Shown here piece by piece: positions 56,423 through 64,000 of a stretch of DNA of 64,000 bases (position 1 is the stretch's first letter; every line of letters begins with the position of its first letter). Under the pieces are notes generated by a model. The model did not search any database. It was given only the letters and a program-made list of their open reading frames with translations, and was not told the DNA's origin. The translations under genes and the position numbers were made by a program. Source of the stretch: Deltaproteobacteria bacterium (lineage in GTDB: Bacteria; CG2-30-53-67); the NCBI GenBank assembly GCA_013151235.1, contig JAADIO010000033.1:1-64000 (forward strand), read 5' to 3'.

Positions 56423-58657
56423 TTATACGGTTGCATCATGGATCATCTGATACCGGATGGCACTACGATGGATTTTTCGGAGGGTTTCAACCGGCCATTG
56501 GAAGGTCCGTCCCTGCAGGTCGATCGAAAGGTCCACCCCTCCGACCAGCCCCAGGAAGGTCACGGGGGCGCCGATCCGGTTGGCAATCTCCTTGAAGGTA
56601 TCGAGGTACTTGTCTTCGATACTGACCACGATGCGGGACTGGCTCTCCCCGAAGAGGAGGACATCGGGACGGAGATCGTCATCCAGGGAAACCCGGGCAC
56701 CGATATGGGGTCCTGAGCCGGTCAGACAACATTCGGCCAGGGCCACGGCAAGCCCCCCTTCGGAACAGTCATGCGCGGAACGAAGCAGACCCGCTTCACA
56801 GGCCTTCAGCACCGTTTCCTGCACCGTTCGCTCTTTCTCCAGGTCGAGGACCGGCGGCGGCCCGCTGACTTGTCCATGCATGACTTCAAGATACTTCGAG
56901 CCGCCCAACTCCTCGAGGGTCTCGCCCACGAGCAGGATCGCATCTCCTTCTTGTTTGAACCATTGCGTCATGTGTCGATGCACATCCTCAATCAGCCCCA
57001 CCATCCCGACGGTCGGCGTCGGCCAGATCGCCTCTCCCTTCGTTTCATTGTAGAAACTGACGTTCCCGCTCACCACCGGCGTCCCCAGTGCCCGGCAGGC
57101 GGCGCTCATCCCCTCCACGGCCTGCACAAACTGCCACATGATCTCCGGCTTCTCGGGATTGCCGAAATTCAGGCAGTCCGTGATGGCCATCGGACGGGCC
57201 CCGGCGCAGACCACATTCCGGGCCGCTTCGGCCACGGCGGCCATCCCGCCGACATAGGGATCAAGATAGCAATAGCGACCGTTGCAGTCGGTGGAGACGG
57301 CGATCCCTTTCTTCGTCCCCTTCACCCGGATGACGGCGGCGTCGGAGCCGGGAAGGACGATGGTATTGGTCCGGACCATGTGATCGTACTGCTCGAAGAC
57401 CCACTCCTTGTCGGCGATGTCGTGGTCGCCCAGGAGGATCGGGAGGATTTCCTGAAGGTCCACGGGAACGGAGATCAAATCAAGATCGAGGATGCGCCGC
57501 TCACGCTGCGTCTCCGATTCTCCATGGGGCCGGTCGTATATCGGCGCCTGCTGCGCGATCTTAAGAGCCGGGATCTCGGCGACCTGTTTCCCGCCGTCGA
57601 GGATGCGCAGCATACCGTCATCCGTCACGCGGCCGATGGTGACGGCCTCTAGGTCCCACTTTTTGAAGATTTCATGGATCGCCTCTTCATTTTCTTTTTC
57701 GGCCACGAGGAGCATTCTCTCCTGCGATTCGGAGAGCATGATCTCGTAGGGGATCATCCCCTCTTCCCGGCGGGGCACAAGCGACAGGTCGAGTTCCACC
57801 CCCGTCCCGGCCCGGCCGGCCATCTCGCAGGAGGAACTGGTCAGACCCGCTCCTCCCATGTCCTGGATACCGACGAGGAGATCCTTTTTCATGACCTCAA
57901 GACAGGCCTCAAGGAGCAGTTTCTCCATGAAGGGGTCGCCGACCTGGACGGTCGGTTTCTTCTGTTCCGAATCATCGACGAACTCCTCCGAGGCCATGGT
58001 CACCCCGTGGATGCCGTCCCGGCCGGTCCTGGATCCGACGTAGATCACCACGTTCCCGGGTCCGGAGGCATACCCCCGGAAGATCCCGTCCGATGCGGCG
58101 ATCCCCAGCGTAAAGGCGTTGACGAGGCAGTTGCCGTTATAGCAGTCGGAGAAACAGATCTCCCCGCCGATCGTGGGAACCCCCATGCAGTTGCCATATC
58201 CGGCTATTCCGTCGACGACGCCGTCCAATAAATATTGGTTATGGGGTTCCGTCAGTTTTCCGAAACGGAGGGAATTCATGTTCGCCACGGGGCGCGCCCC
58301 CATGGTGAAGACGTCCCGCATGATCCCGCCGACACCGGTAGCGGCCCCCTGGTAAGGTTCAATGAAGGATGGGTGGTTATGGCTTTCCATTTTGAAGACC
58401 GCGGCGAGACCATCTCCGATATCGATGACGCCCGCATTCTCGCCCGGTCCTTCGATCACGTAAGGGGCTTCGGTCGGAAACTTCTTCAGGTGGAGACGGG
58501 AACTCTTGTAACTACAGTGTTCGCTCCACATCACGGAAAAAATCCCCAATTCCGTAAAGGTCGGCTTCCTTCCGAGGATCGACAGGATCCGCTCGTACTC
58601 CTCCGGAGAGAGTCCATGCTGCTGAACGATTTCTTCCGTGATGACAGGTTCCTGCAT
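56423..58657 (-). CDS. purL: phosphoribosylformylglycinamidine synthase subunit PurL
   Basis: The 744-residue small PurL works with PurQ and PurS. It has [16 protein letters not shown], the conserved [29 protein letters not shown], the AGRAGTG block and a C-terminal AIRS-like domain with [11 protein letters not shown] 58657 gives a start typical of the family; an upstream frame of 39 codons lacks similarity. The product uses ATP and the ammonia delivered by PurQ to convert FGAR to FGAM. Confidence 0.96.
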   Translation of the reverse strand: MQEPVITEEIVQQHGLSPEEYERILSILGRKPTFTELGIFSVMWSEHCSYKSSRLHLKKFPTEAPYVIEGPGENAGVIDIGDGLAAVFKMESHNHPSFIEPYQGAATGVGGIMRDVFTMGARPVANMNSLRFGKLTEPHNQYLLDGVVDGIAGYGNCMGVPTIGGEICFSDCYNGNCLVNAFTLGIAASDGIFRGYASGPGNVVIYVGSRTGRDGIHGVTMASEEFVDDSEQKKPTVQVGDPFMEKLLLEACLEVMKKDLLVGIQDMGGAGLTSSSCEMAGRAGTGVELDLSLVPRREEGMIPYEIMLSESQERMLLVAEKENEEAIHEIFKKWDLEAVTIGRVTDDGMLRILDGGKQVAEIPALKIAQQAPIYDRPHGESETQRERRILDLDLISVPVDLQEILPILLGDHDIADKEWVFEQYDHMVRTNTIVLPGSDAAVIRVKGTKKGIAVSTDCNGRYCYLDPYVGGMAAVAEAARNVVCAGARPMAITDCLNFGNPEKPEIMWQFVQAVEGMSAACRALGTPVVSGNVSFYNETKGEAIWPTPTVGMVGLIEDVHRHMTQWFKQEGDAILLVGETLEELGGSKYLEVMHGQVSGPPPVLDLEKERTVQETVLKACEAGLLRSAHDCSEGGLAVALAECCLTGSGPHIGARVSLDDDLRPDVLLFGESQSRIVVSIEDKYLDTFKEIANRIGAPVTFLGLVGGVDLSIDLQGRTFQWPVETLRKIHRSAIRYQMIHDATV

Positions 58658-58701
58658 GACCGTTCCTTTGTTCCGGCGTTGTAAAAAGTCCGCCTGCGAT
58701 C

Positions 58702-59391
58702 TTACTGAACGTGATGGAGGATCGACTCGAAAATTCCTCTTCCGTCTTCGTTGCCGAGAATCGCTTCGGCGCACCGTTCCGGGTGCGGCATCATCCCGAG
58801 GACATTCCGCTTCTCATTAACGATCCCGGCGATGTTCTCCCTGGAACCGTTGGGGTTGGCCGATGCATCGGTTTTTCCGTACGGATCGCTGTAACGGAAA
58901 AGGACACGGTCCTCTTCGTTCAACCGGGCCAGGGTTTCCGCATCGGCGTAATAGTTGCCGTCGGCATGGGCAATGGGAATCCGGAGGACCTCACCCGCCT
59001 CAAGTTGATTCGTAAAAGGAGTTTCTGAGCTTTCCGTACGTAACCATACGTCTTTACAGATAAATTTAAGGGATTCATTTCGCTTCATTGCGCCGGGAAG
59101 AAGGCCCGACTCCAGCAGGATCTGGAATCCGTTGCAGATCCCGAAGACCAGCCCGCCCCCTTCCGCAAAGTCCCGGACCGCCTTCATGACCGGCGAAAAC
59201 TTTGCAATCGCCCCGGTACGCAGATAGTCTCCGTAGGAGAACCCTCCGGGGAGGATCAGACAGTCGATTCCGGTGATCTTCTCCTCCTTGTGCCAGATGA
59301 ATTCCGCTTCCCCGCCCAGGACGTGCCGGGTCACATGATAGCAGTCGTGATCACAGTTGGAGCCGGGAAATACCACGATGCCGAATCTCAT
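58702..59391 (-). CDS. purQ: phosphoribosylformylglycinamidine synthase glutaminase subunit PurQ
   Basis: The 229 residues have the class I glutaminase triad, with nucleophile cysteine in [15 protein letters not shown] and the C-terminal MMPHPERC, and the PurQ start [18 protein letters not shown]. It delivers ammonia to PurL, whose gene starts 44 bp downstream. Its ATG overlaps the purS stop by 4 bases. Confidence 0.96.
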   Translation of the reverse strand: MRFGIVVFPGSNCDHDCYHVTRHVLGGEAEFIWHKEEKITGIDCLILPGGFSYGDYLRTGAIAKFSPVMKAVRDFAEGGGLVFGICNGFQILLESGLLPGAMKRNESLKFICKDVWLRTESSETPFTNQLEAGEVLRIPIAHADGNYYADAETLARLNEEDRVLFRYSDPYGKTDASANPNGSRENIAGIVNEKRNVLGMMPHPERCAEAILGNEDGRGIFESILHHVQ

Positions 59392-59636
59392 GCCTCGATC
59401 TCCACCCGGTAATCTTCGATCACGGTATTGGCGAGAAGCTTCTCGCACATCGAGTGTACGGCCTTCTCCGCATCTGCTGCGGACATCTCCCCGAGAGAGA
59501 CCTCCATGTATTTACCGATCCGGACCTCCTGCACCCCCTCAAATCCGAGATTATCGAGGGCGTGCTTGACGGTCTTCCCCTGGGGATCAAGAACCCCCTC
59601 TTTCAGTGTCACATAGACCCTGGCCTTCAGCATCAT
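59388..59636 (-). CDS. purS: phosphoribosylformylglycinamidine synthase subunit PurS
   Basis: The 82-residue protein starts [20 protein letters not shown], shows [12 protein letters not shown], and matches the small PurS that bridges PurL and PurQ. Two ATG codons (59636 and 59633) stand in tandem; the first overlaps the purC stop by 4 bp. Confidence 0.94.
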   Translation of the reverse strand: MMLKARVYVTLKEGVLDPQGKTVKHALDNLGFEGVQEVRIGKYMEVSLGEMSAADAEKAVHSMCEKLLANTVIEDYRVEIEA

Positions 59637-60346
59637 TCGCCCCCTTCGCAGACAATCCCGCAGATCTCATTGTAGGCTTCTTCGACTCCGCCCAGGTCAC
59701 GACGGAAACGGTCCTTGTCCATTTTCTTCAGGGTCTCCTTCTCCCAGAGCCGCATGGTATCCTGACAGATTTCATCGCCGAGGAGGATCTCTCCATGATG
59801 GCGCCCGAACTCAATCTTGAAATCAACGAGGATAAACCCCTTTTCATCGAAAAACCCGGAGAGCGTCGCATTCACCTTTTCCGTGTAACCGATGAGAAGG
59901 TCGATCTCCTCCCGTGCAGCCCAGCCGAGGGCCAGAACATGTTCGACCGTGATCAGCGGATCCCCCAGGTCATCGTTTTTGTAGGAAAATTCGATGACCG
60001 GCTGTTTCAGGAGGGTCCCCTCCTCCAGGCCGTACCGCCTTGCCATCGTGCCGGCCACCCGGTTACGAACGATCACCTCCAGGGGGAGGATCTCGAGACG
60101 TTTGACCAGCATCTCTCGATCGTTCAGCCGTTTCACAAAGTGGGTTTTGACCCCGGCCGCCTCGACCCGGCGGAAAAGCGCCTCGGAAATTTTGTTGTTT
60201 ACGACACCTTTGTTGACGATGGTGCCCCGTTTCTGATTATTGAAGGCCGTGGCGTCATCCTTGAAATACTGGATCAGGTAATCGGGATCCTCCGTCTCGT
60301 AGAGGATCTTGGCCTTCCCTTCGTAGAGTTTCGCTCCCTTTTCCAT
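59633..60346 (-). CDS. purC: SAICAR synthase PurC
   Basis: PurC condenses CAIR with aspartate. The 237 residues show KLYEGKAKILYETEDPDYLI, the GKGVVNNKISEALF-like block (NKGVVNNKISEALFRRVEAAG), RNRVAGTMARRYGL, and LVDFKIEFGRHHGEILLGDEI. ATG 60346 lies behind a GGGAG site; two ATGs upstream are possible but less likely. It is followed directly by purS. Confidence 0.95.
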   Translation of the reverse strand: MEKGAKLYEGKAKILYETEDPDYLIQYFKDDATAFNNQKRGTIVNKGVVNNKISEALFRRVEAAGVKTHFVKRLNDREMLVKRLEILPLEVIVRNRVAGTMARRYGLEEGTLLKQPVIEFSYKNDDLGDPLITVEHVLALGWAAREEIDLLIGYTEKVNATLSGFFDEKGFILVDFKIEFGRHHGEILLGDEICQDTMRLWEKETLKKMDKDRFRRDLGGVEEAYNEICGIVCEGGE

Positions 60347-60387
60347 TTGGTCTGCTCCCATCACGGACGTCCCGGAGACCGCCTGTC

Positions 60388-61683
60388 TTACTCCCCGAAG
60401 ACCCGCTGAAAGATCGTATCCACATGGCGCAGGTAGAACTGCAGGTCGAAGCAGCCTTCGATCTCCTGCGCGTCAAGATGCTTCCTGACCCCCTCGTCGG
60501 AGAGAAGCAGGGCCTTGAAGTCCTCCCCTTCGTTCCAGGCCCGCATGGCGTTCCGCTGCACCAGGGCATAAGACTCCTCCCGCGAAACCCCCTTCGAGGC
60601 AAGGGCCAGAAGAACCCGCTGGGAAAAGACAAGCCCCCGTGTCCGCCCGATGTTCTCCTGCATCCGCTCCGGGTAGACGATCAGGTTTTCCACAACGCCG
60701 CAGAGCCGGTTCAGCATGTAATCGATCAGGATCGTACTGTCGGGGAAGATCACCCTCTCGACCGAAGAGTGGCTGATATCCCGCTCATGCCAGAGGGCGT
60801 TGTTCTCCATCGCAGCCAATGCATTGGAGCGGATCACACGGGCCAGCCCGCAGAGATTTTCCGAGGCGATCGGATTTCTCTTGTGCGGCATGGCGGAGGA
60901 CCCTTTCTGTCCCTTCGAGAAATACTCTTCCGCCTCTCCAACCTCCGTCCGCTGGAGATGCCGGATCTCGAGGGCGATTTTTTCGATCATGGTGGCGATC
61001 AGCGCAAGGGCGTTCATATATTCGGCATGACGGTCCCGCTGGATGACCTGCGTGCTGACCCCGGCCGGTTTCAGCCCCGCCTTCTCGCAGACGTAGGCCT
61101 CAACGTCCGGGTCGATCTGGGCGAAGTTCCCCACGGCGCCGGAGATCATTCCGTAGGAGATGTTTTCCACGGCATGGTCGAAACGGCGGAGATTCCGCCC
61201 CGCCTCTTCATACCAGAGCGCCGGCTTGAGGCCGAAGGAGGTCGGCTCCGCATGGATGCCGTGGGAACGTCCGATCTGGACCGTATCTTTGTGTTCCAGG
61301 GCGCGCCGCTTCAGGATGTCCCGAAGGCGTGTCAGATCCTGACGGATGATCTGCGATGCCTCCCGGATCTGAAGAGCAAACCCGGTGTCGAGGATATCCG
61401 ACGAGGTCATCCCCATGTGCATGTAGGCCGAGTCATCGCCGATATACTCGGCCACGCTGGTCAGGAAGGCGATCACGTCATGCTTGACGGTCTTCTCGAT
61501 CTCAAGGATCCGGTCGACGTCGAAGGAGGCCTTCTTCCGGATCCGTTCCATTGCCTCCTGCGGGATACGTCCCTGTTTTGCATGGGCCTCACAGGCCAGC
61601 AGCTCCACTTCCAGCCATTTGGCATATTTGTTCTGCAGTACCCAGATTTTGCTCATTTCAGGTCGTGCATATCGGTCAATCAT
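60388..61683 (-). CDS. purB: adenylosuccinate lyase PurB
   Basis: PurB cleaves SAICAR and adenylosuccinate. The 431 residues have the lyase superfamily signature SSAMPHKRNPIASENLCGLAR, GRSHGIHAEPTSFGLK and the MHMGMTSSDILDTGFALQ block. It is the first gene of the purine run and probably shares a transcript with the upstream metallophosphoesterase, which ends 17 bp before it. Confidence 0.96.
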   Translation of the reverse strand: MIDRYARPEMSKIWVLQNKYAKWLEVELLACEAHAKQGRIPQEAMERIRKKASFDVDRILEIEKTVKHDVIAFLTSVAEYIGDDSAYMHMGMTSSDILDTGFALQIREASQIIRQDLTRLRDILKRRALEHKDTVQIGRSHGIHAEPTSFGLKPALWYEEAGRNLRRFDHAVENISYGMISGAVGNFAQIDPDVEAYVCEKAGLKPAGVSTQVIQRDRHAEYMNALALIATMIEKIALEIRHLQRTEVGEAEEYFSKGQKGSSAMPHKRNPIASENLCGLARVIRSNALAAMENNALWHERDISHSSVERVIFPDSTILIDYMLNRLCGVVENLIVYPERMQENIGRTRGLVFSQRVLLALASKGVSREESYALVQRNAMRAWNEGEDFKALLLSDEGVRKHLDAQEIEGCFDLQFYLRHVDTIFQRVFGE

Positions 61684-61700
61684 CTCTTGCGTAATATCCT

Positions 61701-62426
61701 TTATCTGCCGTGAGTGAGTCGGTTAACGAAAAAAGAGGGCATATTCACTGCCCTCATCTTCTCCTGGGTGATCCGAAAGTTATATAAAACACGATGGAAG
61801 GAAAGACTCTTTTCCCGGTGATCGTAGAGTACATAGGCGGCATCGGGATTCCCGTCACGGGACTGCCCCACGCTTCCGACGTTGACAATATAGCGGAACG
61901 TTTCATGAAATGTCAACAACCTTTCTTGGGTGATCGTGACTTTTTCCCCGTCCCATACGAAAGTCATCGGCCGGTGCGTGTGACCGCAAAGACAGATCGG
62001 AGTATCGAAGAAACCGAACTGTTCCGCAGCCCCGGTTTCCTCGACAACATAGTCCCAATCCGGTGGGGTACGGGGCGCTGCATGAACGAGGAAGAGGTCC
62101 TCCTCCCGCACGGTCATCGGCATGACGGAGAGCTTTTCCCGATTCGCAGCGGTCAGGACCGATCGGGTCCACCGGATTGCCTCCTGCGCCAGGGGATTGA
62201 AGGAGGAGAGATCACTCTCATTAAGCACCCCGGAATCGTGATTCCCCATGACAACAACATCCGCCGCTTCAAAGATTCGTTCCACACACGCATTCGGATC
62301 GGGACCATACCCGACGGCATCCCCGGCAAAAAGGATCCGGTCCGGCGCCTCCCGCCGGATTGCATCCAAAACGACGGTCAGGGCTTCAAGATTGCTGTGA
62401 ACATCTGAAAAAACGGCGACACGCAA
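61701..62426 (-). CDS. metallophosphoesterase (calcineurin-like, YfcE/phosphodiesterase type)
   Basis: The 241 residues hold the metal motifs FSDVHSNLEAL, FAGDAVGYGPDP, MGNHDSG and LCGHTHRP of the calcineurin-like family; the substrate is unknown. I chose the TTG at 62426, seven bases behind AAGGAAA, because the first conserved strand (RVAVFSDVHSN) begins right after it; a longer version from ATG 62474 has 16 extra charged residues and no good ribosome site. Confidence 0.85.
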   Translation of the reverse strand: MRVAVFSDVHSNLEALTVVLDAIRREAPDRILFAGDAVGYGPDPNACVERIFEAADVVVMGNHDSGVLNESDLSSFNPLAQEAIRWTRSVLTAANREKLSVMPMTVREEDLFLVHAAPRTPPDWDYVVEETGAAEQFGFFDTPICLCGHTHRPMTFVWDGEKVTITQERLLTFHETFRYIVNVGSVGQSRDGNPDAAYVLYDHREKSLSFHRVLYNFRITQEKMRAVNMPSFFVNRLTHGR

Positions 62427-62548
62427 CGATTCTGTTTCCTTCCGCTTTGTAATGATTTTTCGGCCTGCCTGCATACATGCGTCAGCGGAAATGCCGCCGG
62501 GGGCCTGCCGGTTTCAATCGGGGCAGAACCCTTTCGGCGTGGGTGCCG

Positions 62549-62974
62549 TCACCCCCTTCGGGTCGTACCCGCCGACTTCCGAATCAGGCGGTCCAGGAGC
62601 CCGTTGACAAAGGCACCTGAATCCTCCCCGCCGTACTGTTTGGCCATCTCAATCGCCTCGTCGACGGCGACCTTGTCGGGGATGTCGTCGCGGAAAAGGA
62701 TTTCACAGACGGCAATCCGGAGAATCGACTTGTCGACCAGAGAAAGCCTGTTGATCTTCCAGTGAAGGGCCAGTTCCTCGATCGTCCCGTCGATCTCCTT
62801 TAAATGATTCAGCGTCTCCTTGAAAATCGACTCGGCATAATCGAGAATGTCGGGGTGAAGCTTCGGATGTTCCCCGCAAAACTCGGTCAAAAGTTCCGCC
62901 GCAGGCTCTTTCCGGATTTCGTACTGGTACAGCAGTTGCAGCACCAGAATGCGGCTCTTGCGTCGTTTTCCCAT
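62549..62974 (-). CDS. nusB: transcription antitermination factor NusB
   Basis: The 141 residues match NusB: RKSRILVLQLLYQYEIRKEP, the acidic mid-region and VNGLLDRLIRK near the end. NusB acts with NusE in rRNA antitermination. It follows ribH by 64 bp; ribA-ribH-nusB is a widespread order. Confidence 0.93.
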   Translation of the reverse strand: MGKRRKSRILVLQLLYQYEIRKEPAAELLTEFCGEHPKLHPDILDYAESIFKETLNHLKEIDGTIEELALHWKINRLSLVDKSILRIAVCEILFRDDIPDKVAVDEAIEMAKQYGGEDSGAFVNGLLDRLIRKSAGTTRRG

Positions 62975-63038
62975 GATGTTTTCCGTTTCCGCACGTTAAT
63001 AGATTGATCGACGGTTTTGCAGGAATTCCGACGGTTCT

Positions 63039-63509
63039 TTATTGGGTCATCCGTCGATAGAGATTCACCATCTCGATGGCACCGAGGGTCACGTCCGCCC
63101 CCTTGTTCCCGGCCTTGGTCCCGGCCCGTTCGATCGCCTGTTCAATGGAGTCGGTCGTGAGGATCCCGAACATGACCGGAATCGATGCCGACAGAGCCAC
63201 CGCTGCAACCCCTTTGCTTGCCTCCGCTGCAACATAGTCAAAATGAGGGGTCGCACCCCGGATCACCGCACCGAGACAGATCACCGCATCGTAGCGCTTT
63301 TTTTTCGCCATAATCTTCGCTGCAAAGGGGATCTCGAAGGCCCCCGGGACCTTGACGATGTCGATATCCCCATCGGCGGCACCGTGCCGTTTCAGGACAT
63401 CGAGCGCCCCCTCGACCAGTTTGGATGTAATGAAATCATTGAATCGACTGACGACGATCCCGAATTTGAACCCCTCGGCCTGCAAGGCCCCTTCAATAAT
63501 GTTCGGCAT
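63039..63509 (-). CDS. ribH: 6,7-dimethyl-8-ribityllumazine synthase RibH
   Basis: RibH makes the lumazine precursor of riboflavin. The 156 residues show [49 protein letters not shown] and the [20 protein letters not shown] end, all typical. Confidence 0.96.
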   Translation of the reverse strand: MPNIIEGALQAEGFKFGIVVSRFNDFITSKLVEGALDVLKRHGAADGDIDIVKVPGAFEIPFAAKIMAKKKRYDAVICLGAVIRGATPHFDYVAAEASKGVAAVALSASIPVMFGILTTDSIEQAIERAGTKAGNKGADVTLGAIEMVNLYRRMTQ

Positions 63510-63563
63510 GGTTCCTCCTATTGTTTTGACTGAATGCCGCCGGCGGCTGCTGAGAGCCGATCT

Positions 63564-64000
63564 TCATATCTGTTCCAGGAAATGGCCCATCTTCTCTTTC
63601 TTCGTTTTCAGATATTCAACATTGCATTTCCTCGACTTCATTTCAATGGGAACACGTTCCTGAATCTCCAGGTCATACCCTTTGAGACCGATGATTTTCT
63701 TCGGGTTGTTGGTTAACAGCCGGATTTTATGGACGCCTAAATCTACGAGAATCTGGGCTCCGATTCCATAGTCCCTGAGGTCGGCTTTGAATCCGAGCTT
63801 TTCGTTGGCCTCCACCGTATCGAGTCCTTCATCCTGCAGGGCATAGGCGCGGATCTTGTTGGCCAGCCCGATCCCCCTCCCCTCCTGCCGCATATAAAGG
63901 AGCACCCCCTTCCCTTCCTCGTCGATCCGCTCCATTGCGGCATGGAGCTGATCCCCGCAGTCGCAGCGTTTAGACCCGAGCACATCGCCGGTAAGACACT
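63564..64000 (-). CDS. ribA: GTP cyclohydrolase II domain (RibA or RibBA), C-terminal part
   Basis: The gene continues beyond the right edge. The visible 145 residues begin with [18 protein letters not shown], the three-cysteine zinc site of GTP cyclohydrolase II, then [20 protein letters not shown] and [19 protein letters not shown]. Whether an N-terminal DHBP synthase (RibB) domain is fused is outside the window; this order before ribH often indicates a RibBA fusion. It opens GTP for riboflavin synthesis. Confidence 0.93.
   Translation of the reverse strand, partial: CLTGDVLGSKRCDCGDQLHAAMERIDEEGKGVLLYMRQEGRGIGLANKIRAYALQDEGLDTVEANEKLGFKADLRDYGIGAQILVDLGVHKIRLLTNNPKKIIGLKGYDLEIQERVPIEMKSRKCNVEYLKTKKEKMGHFLEQI

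Noticed and set aside
60424-61713. Plus-strand 429-codon open frame opposite purB
   Set aside because: It is antisense to a clear purB along its whole length; long open antisense frames are expected with this codon usage.

Overview
The window reads as the chromosome of a Gram-negative, respiratory, facultatively anaerobic or microaerophilic bacterium. It carries outer-membrane porins, lipoprotein and SPOR envelope proteins, c-type cytochromes, a cbb3-type oxidase, a two-subunit class I fumarase, and a citrate-synthase candidate of the homocitrate/Re-citrate type. This mix fits the former Deltaproteobacteria (Desulfobacterota and relatives) or a similar deep-branching respiratory lineage. No rRNA or universal marker allows a firm assignment, so that placement is inference.

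Layout. At 1-5.4 kb (plus strand) lie the 3' part of a hydroxylamine-oxidoreductase-like multihaem cytochrome, a porin, a lone receiver protein, and an overlapping sensor kinase/OmpR regulator pair whose sensor domain carries a CxxCH haem motif. At 5.4-9.1 kb (plus) is a molybdenum-cofactor cluster: candidate Moco riboswitch, moaA, a TauE/SafE permease, moeA and a MOSC protein. At 9.3-27 kb (minus) is housekeeping: miaA, mutL, YihY, pmbA, a GNAT enzyme, two tRNAs with their own promoters and terminators, ubiX/ubiA, PilZ, a radical SAM protein, SPOR, argS, a methyltransferase, a DUF2284 protein, an ExeA-type ATPase and a large TPR protein. At 27-35.5 kb (minus) are a lipoate ligase, a 130-bp palindromic element, an LpoA-like lipoprotein, and a tightly overlapping TCA operon in the order citrate-synthase candidate (with a fused Cache-like domain), icd, mdh, fumarase alpha, fumarase beta.

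At 35.8-50.6 kb is the accessory, respiration-related part. It holds a frameshifted NosL/Met-rich barrel fusion, a receiver protein, a DUF3034-like outer-membrane protein behind a candidate sigma-54 promoter, and a sigma-54 activator with a degenerate LMW-phosphatase-like domain. These are followed by a complete cbb3 oxidase cluster (ccoN, ccoO fused to a cytochrome c, a separate CcoP-like anchor, ccoQ, ccoG, ccoH-like, SafE, ccoI, ccoS). Next come an IS1182-type transposase remnant and an Rrf2 regulator with a promoter-overlapping palindrome. About 145-bp copies of one dispersed repeat lie in inverted orientation on either side of the activator plus oxidase block, and a third, partial copy lies inside it.

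At 51-64 kb (minus) is conserved housekeeping again: SAM-hydrolysing DUF62 protein, recO, mgtE, era, the purine genes purB-C-S-Q-L-F, a metallophosphoesterase, nusB, ribH and the 3' end of ribA/ribBA, which runs off the window.

The unifying theme is respiratory flexibility: nitrogen-oxide or multihaem redox chemistry with haem-based sensing, molybdenum cofactor supply, copper handling and a high-affinity oxidase. The most unusual items are the Cache-fused citrate-synthase candidate, the NosL-barrel fusion with its frameshift, the sigma-54 activator architecture, the rearranged cbb3 subunits, and the inverted repeats around the oxidase locus.
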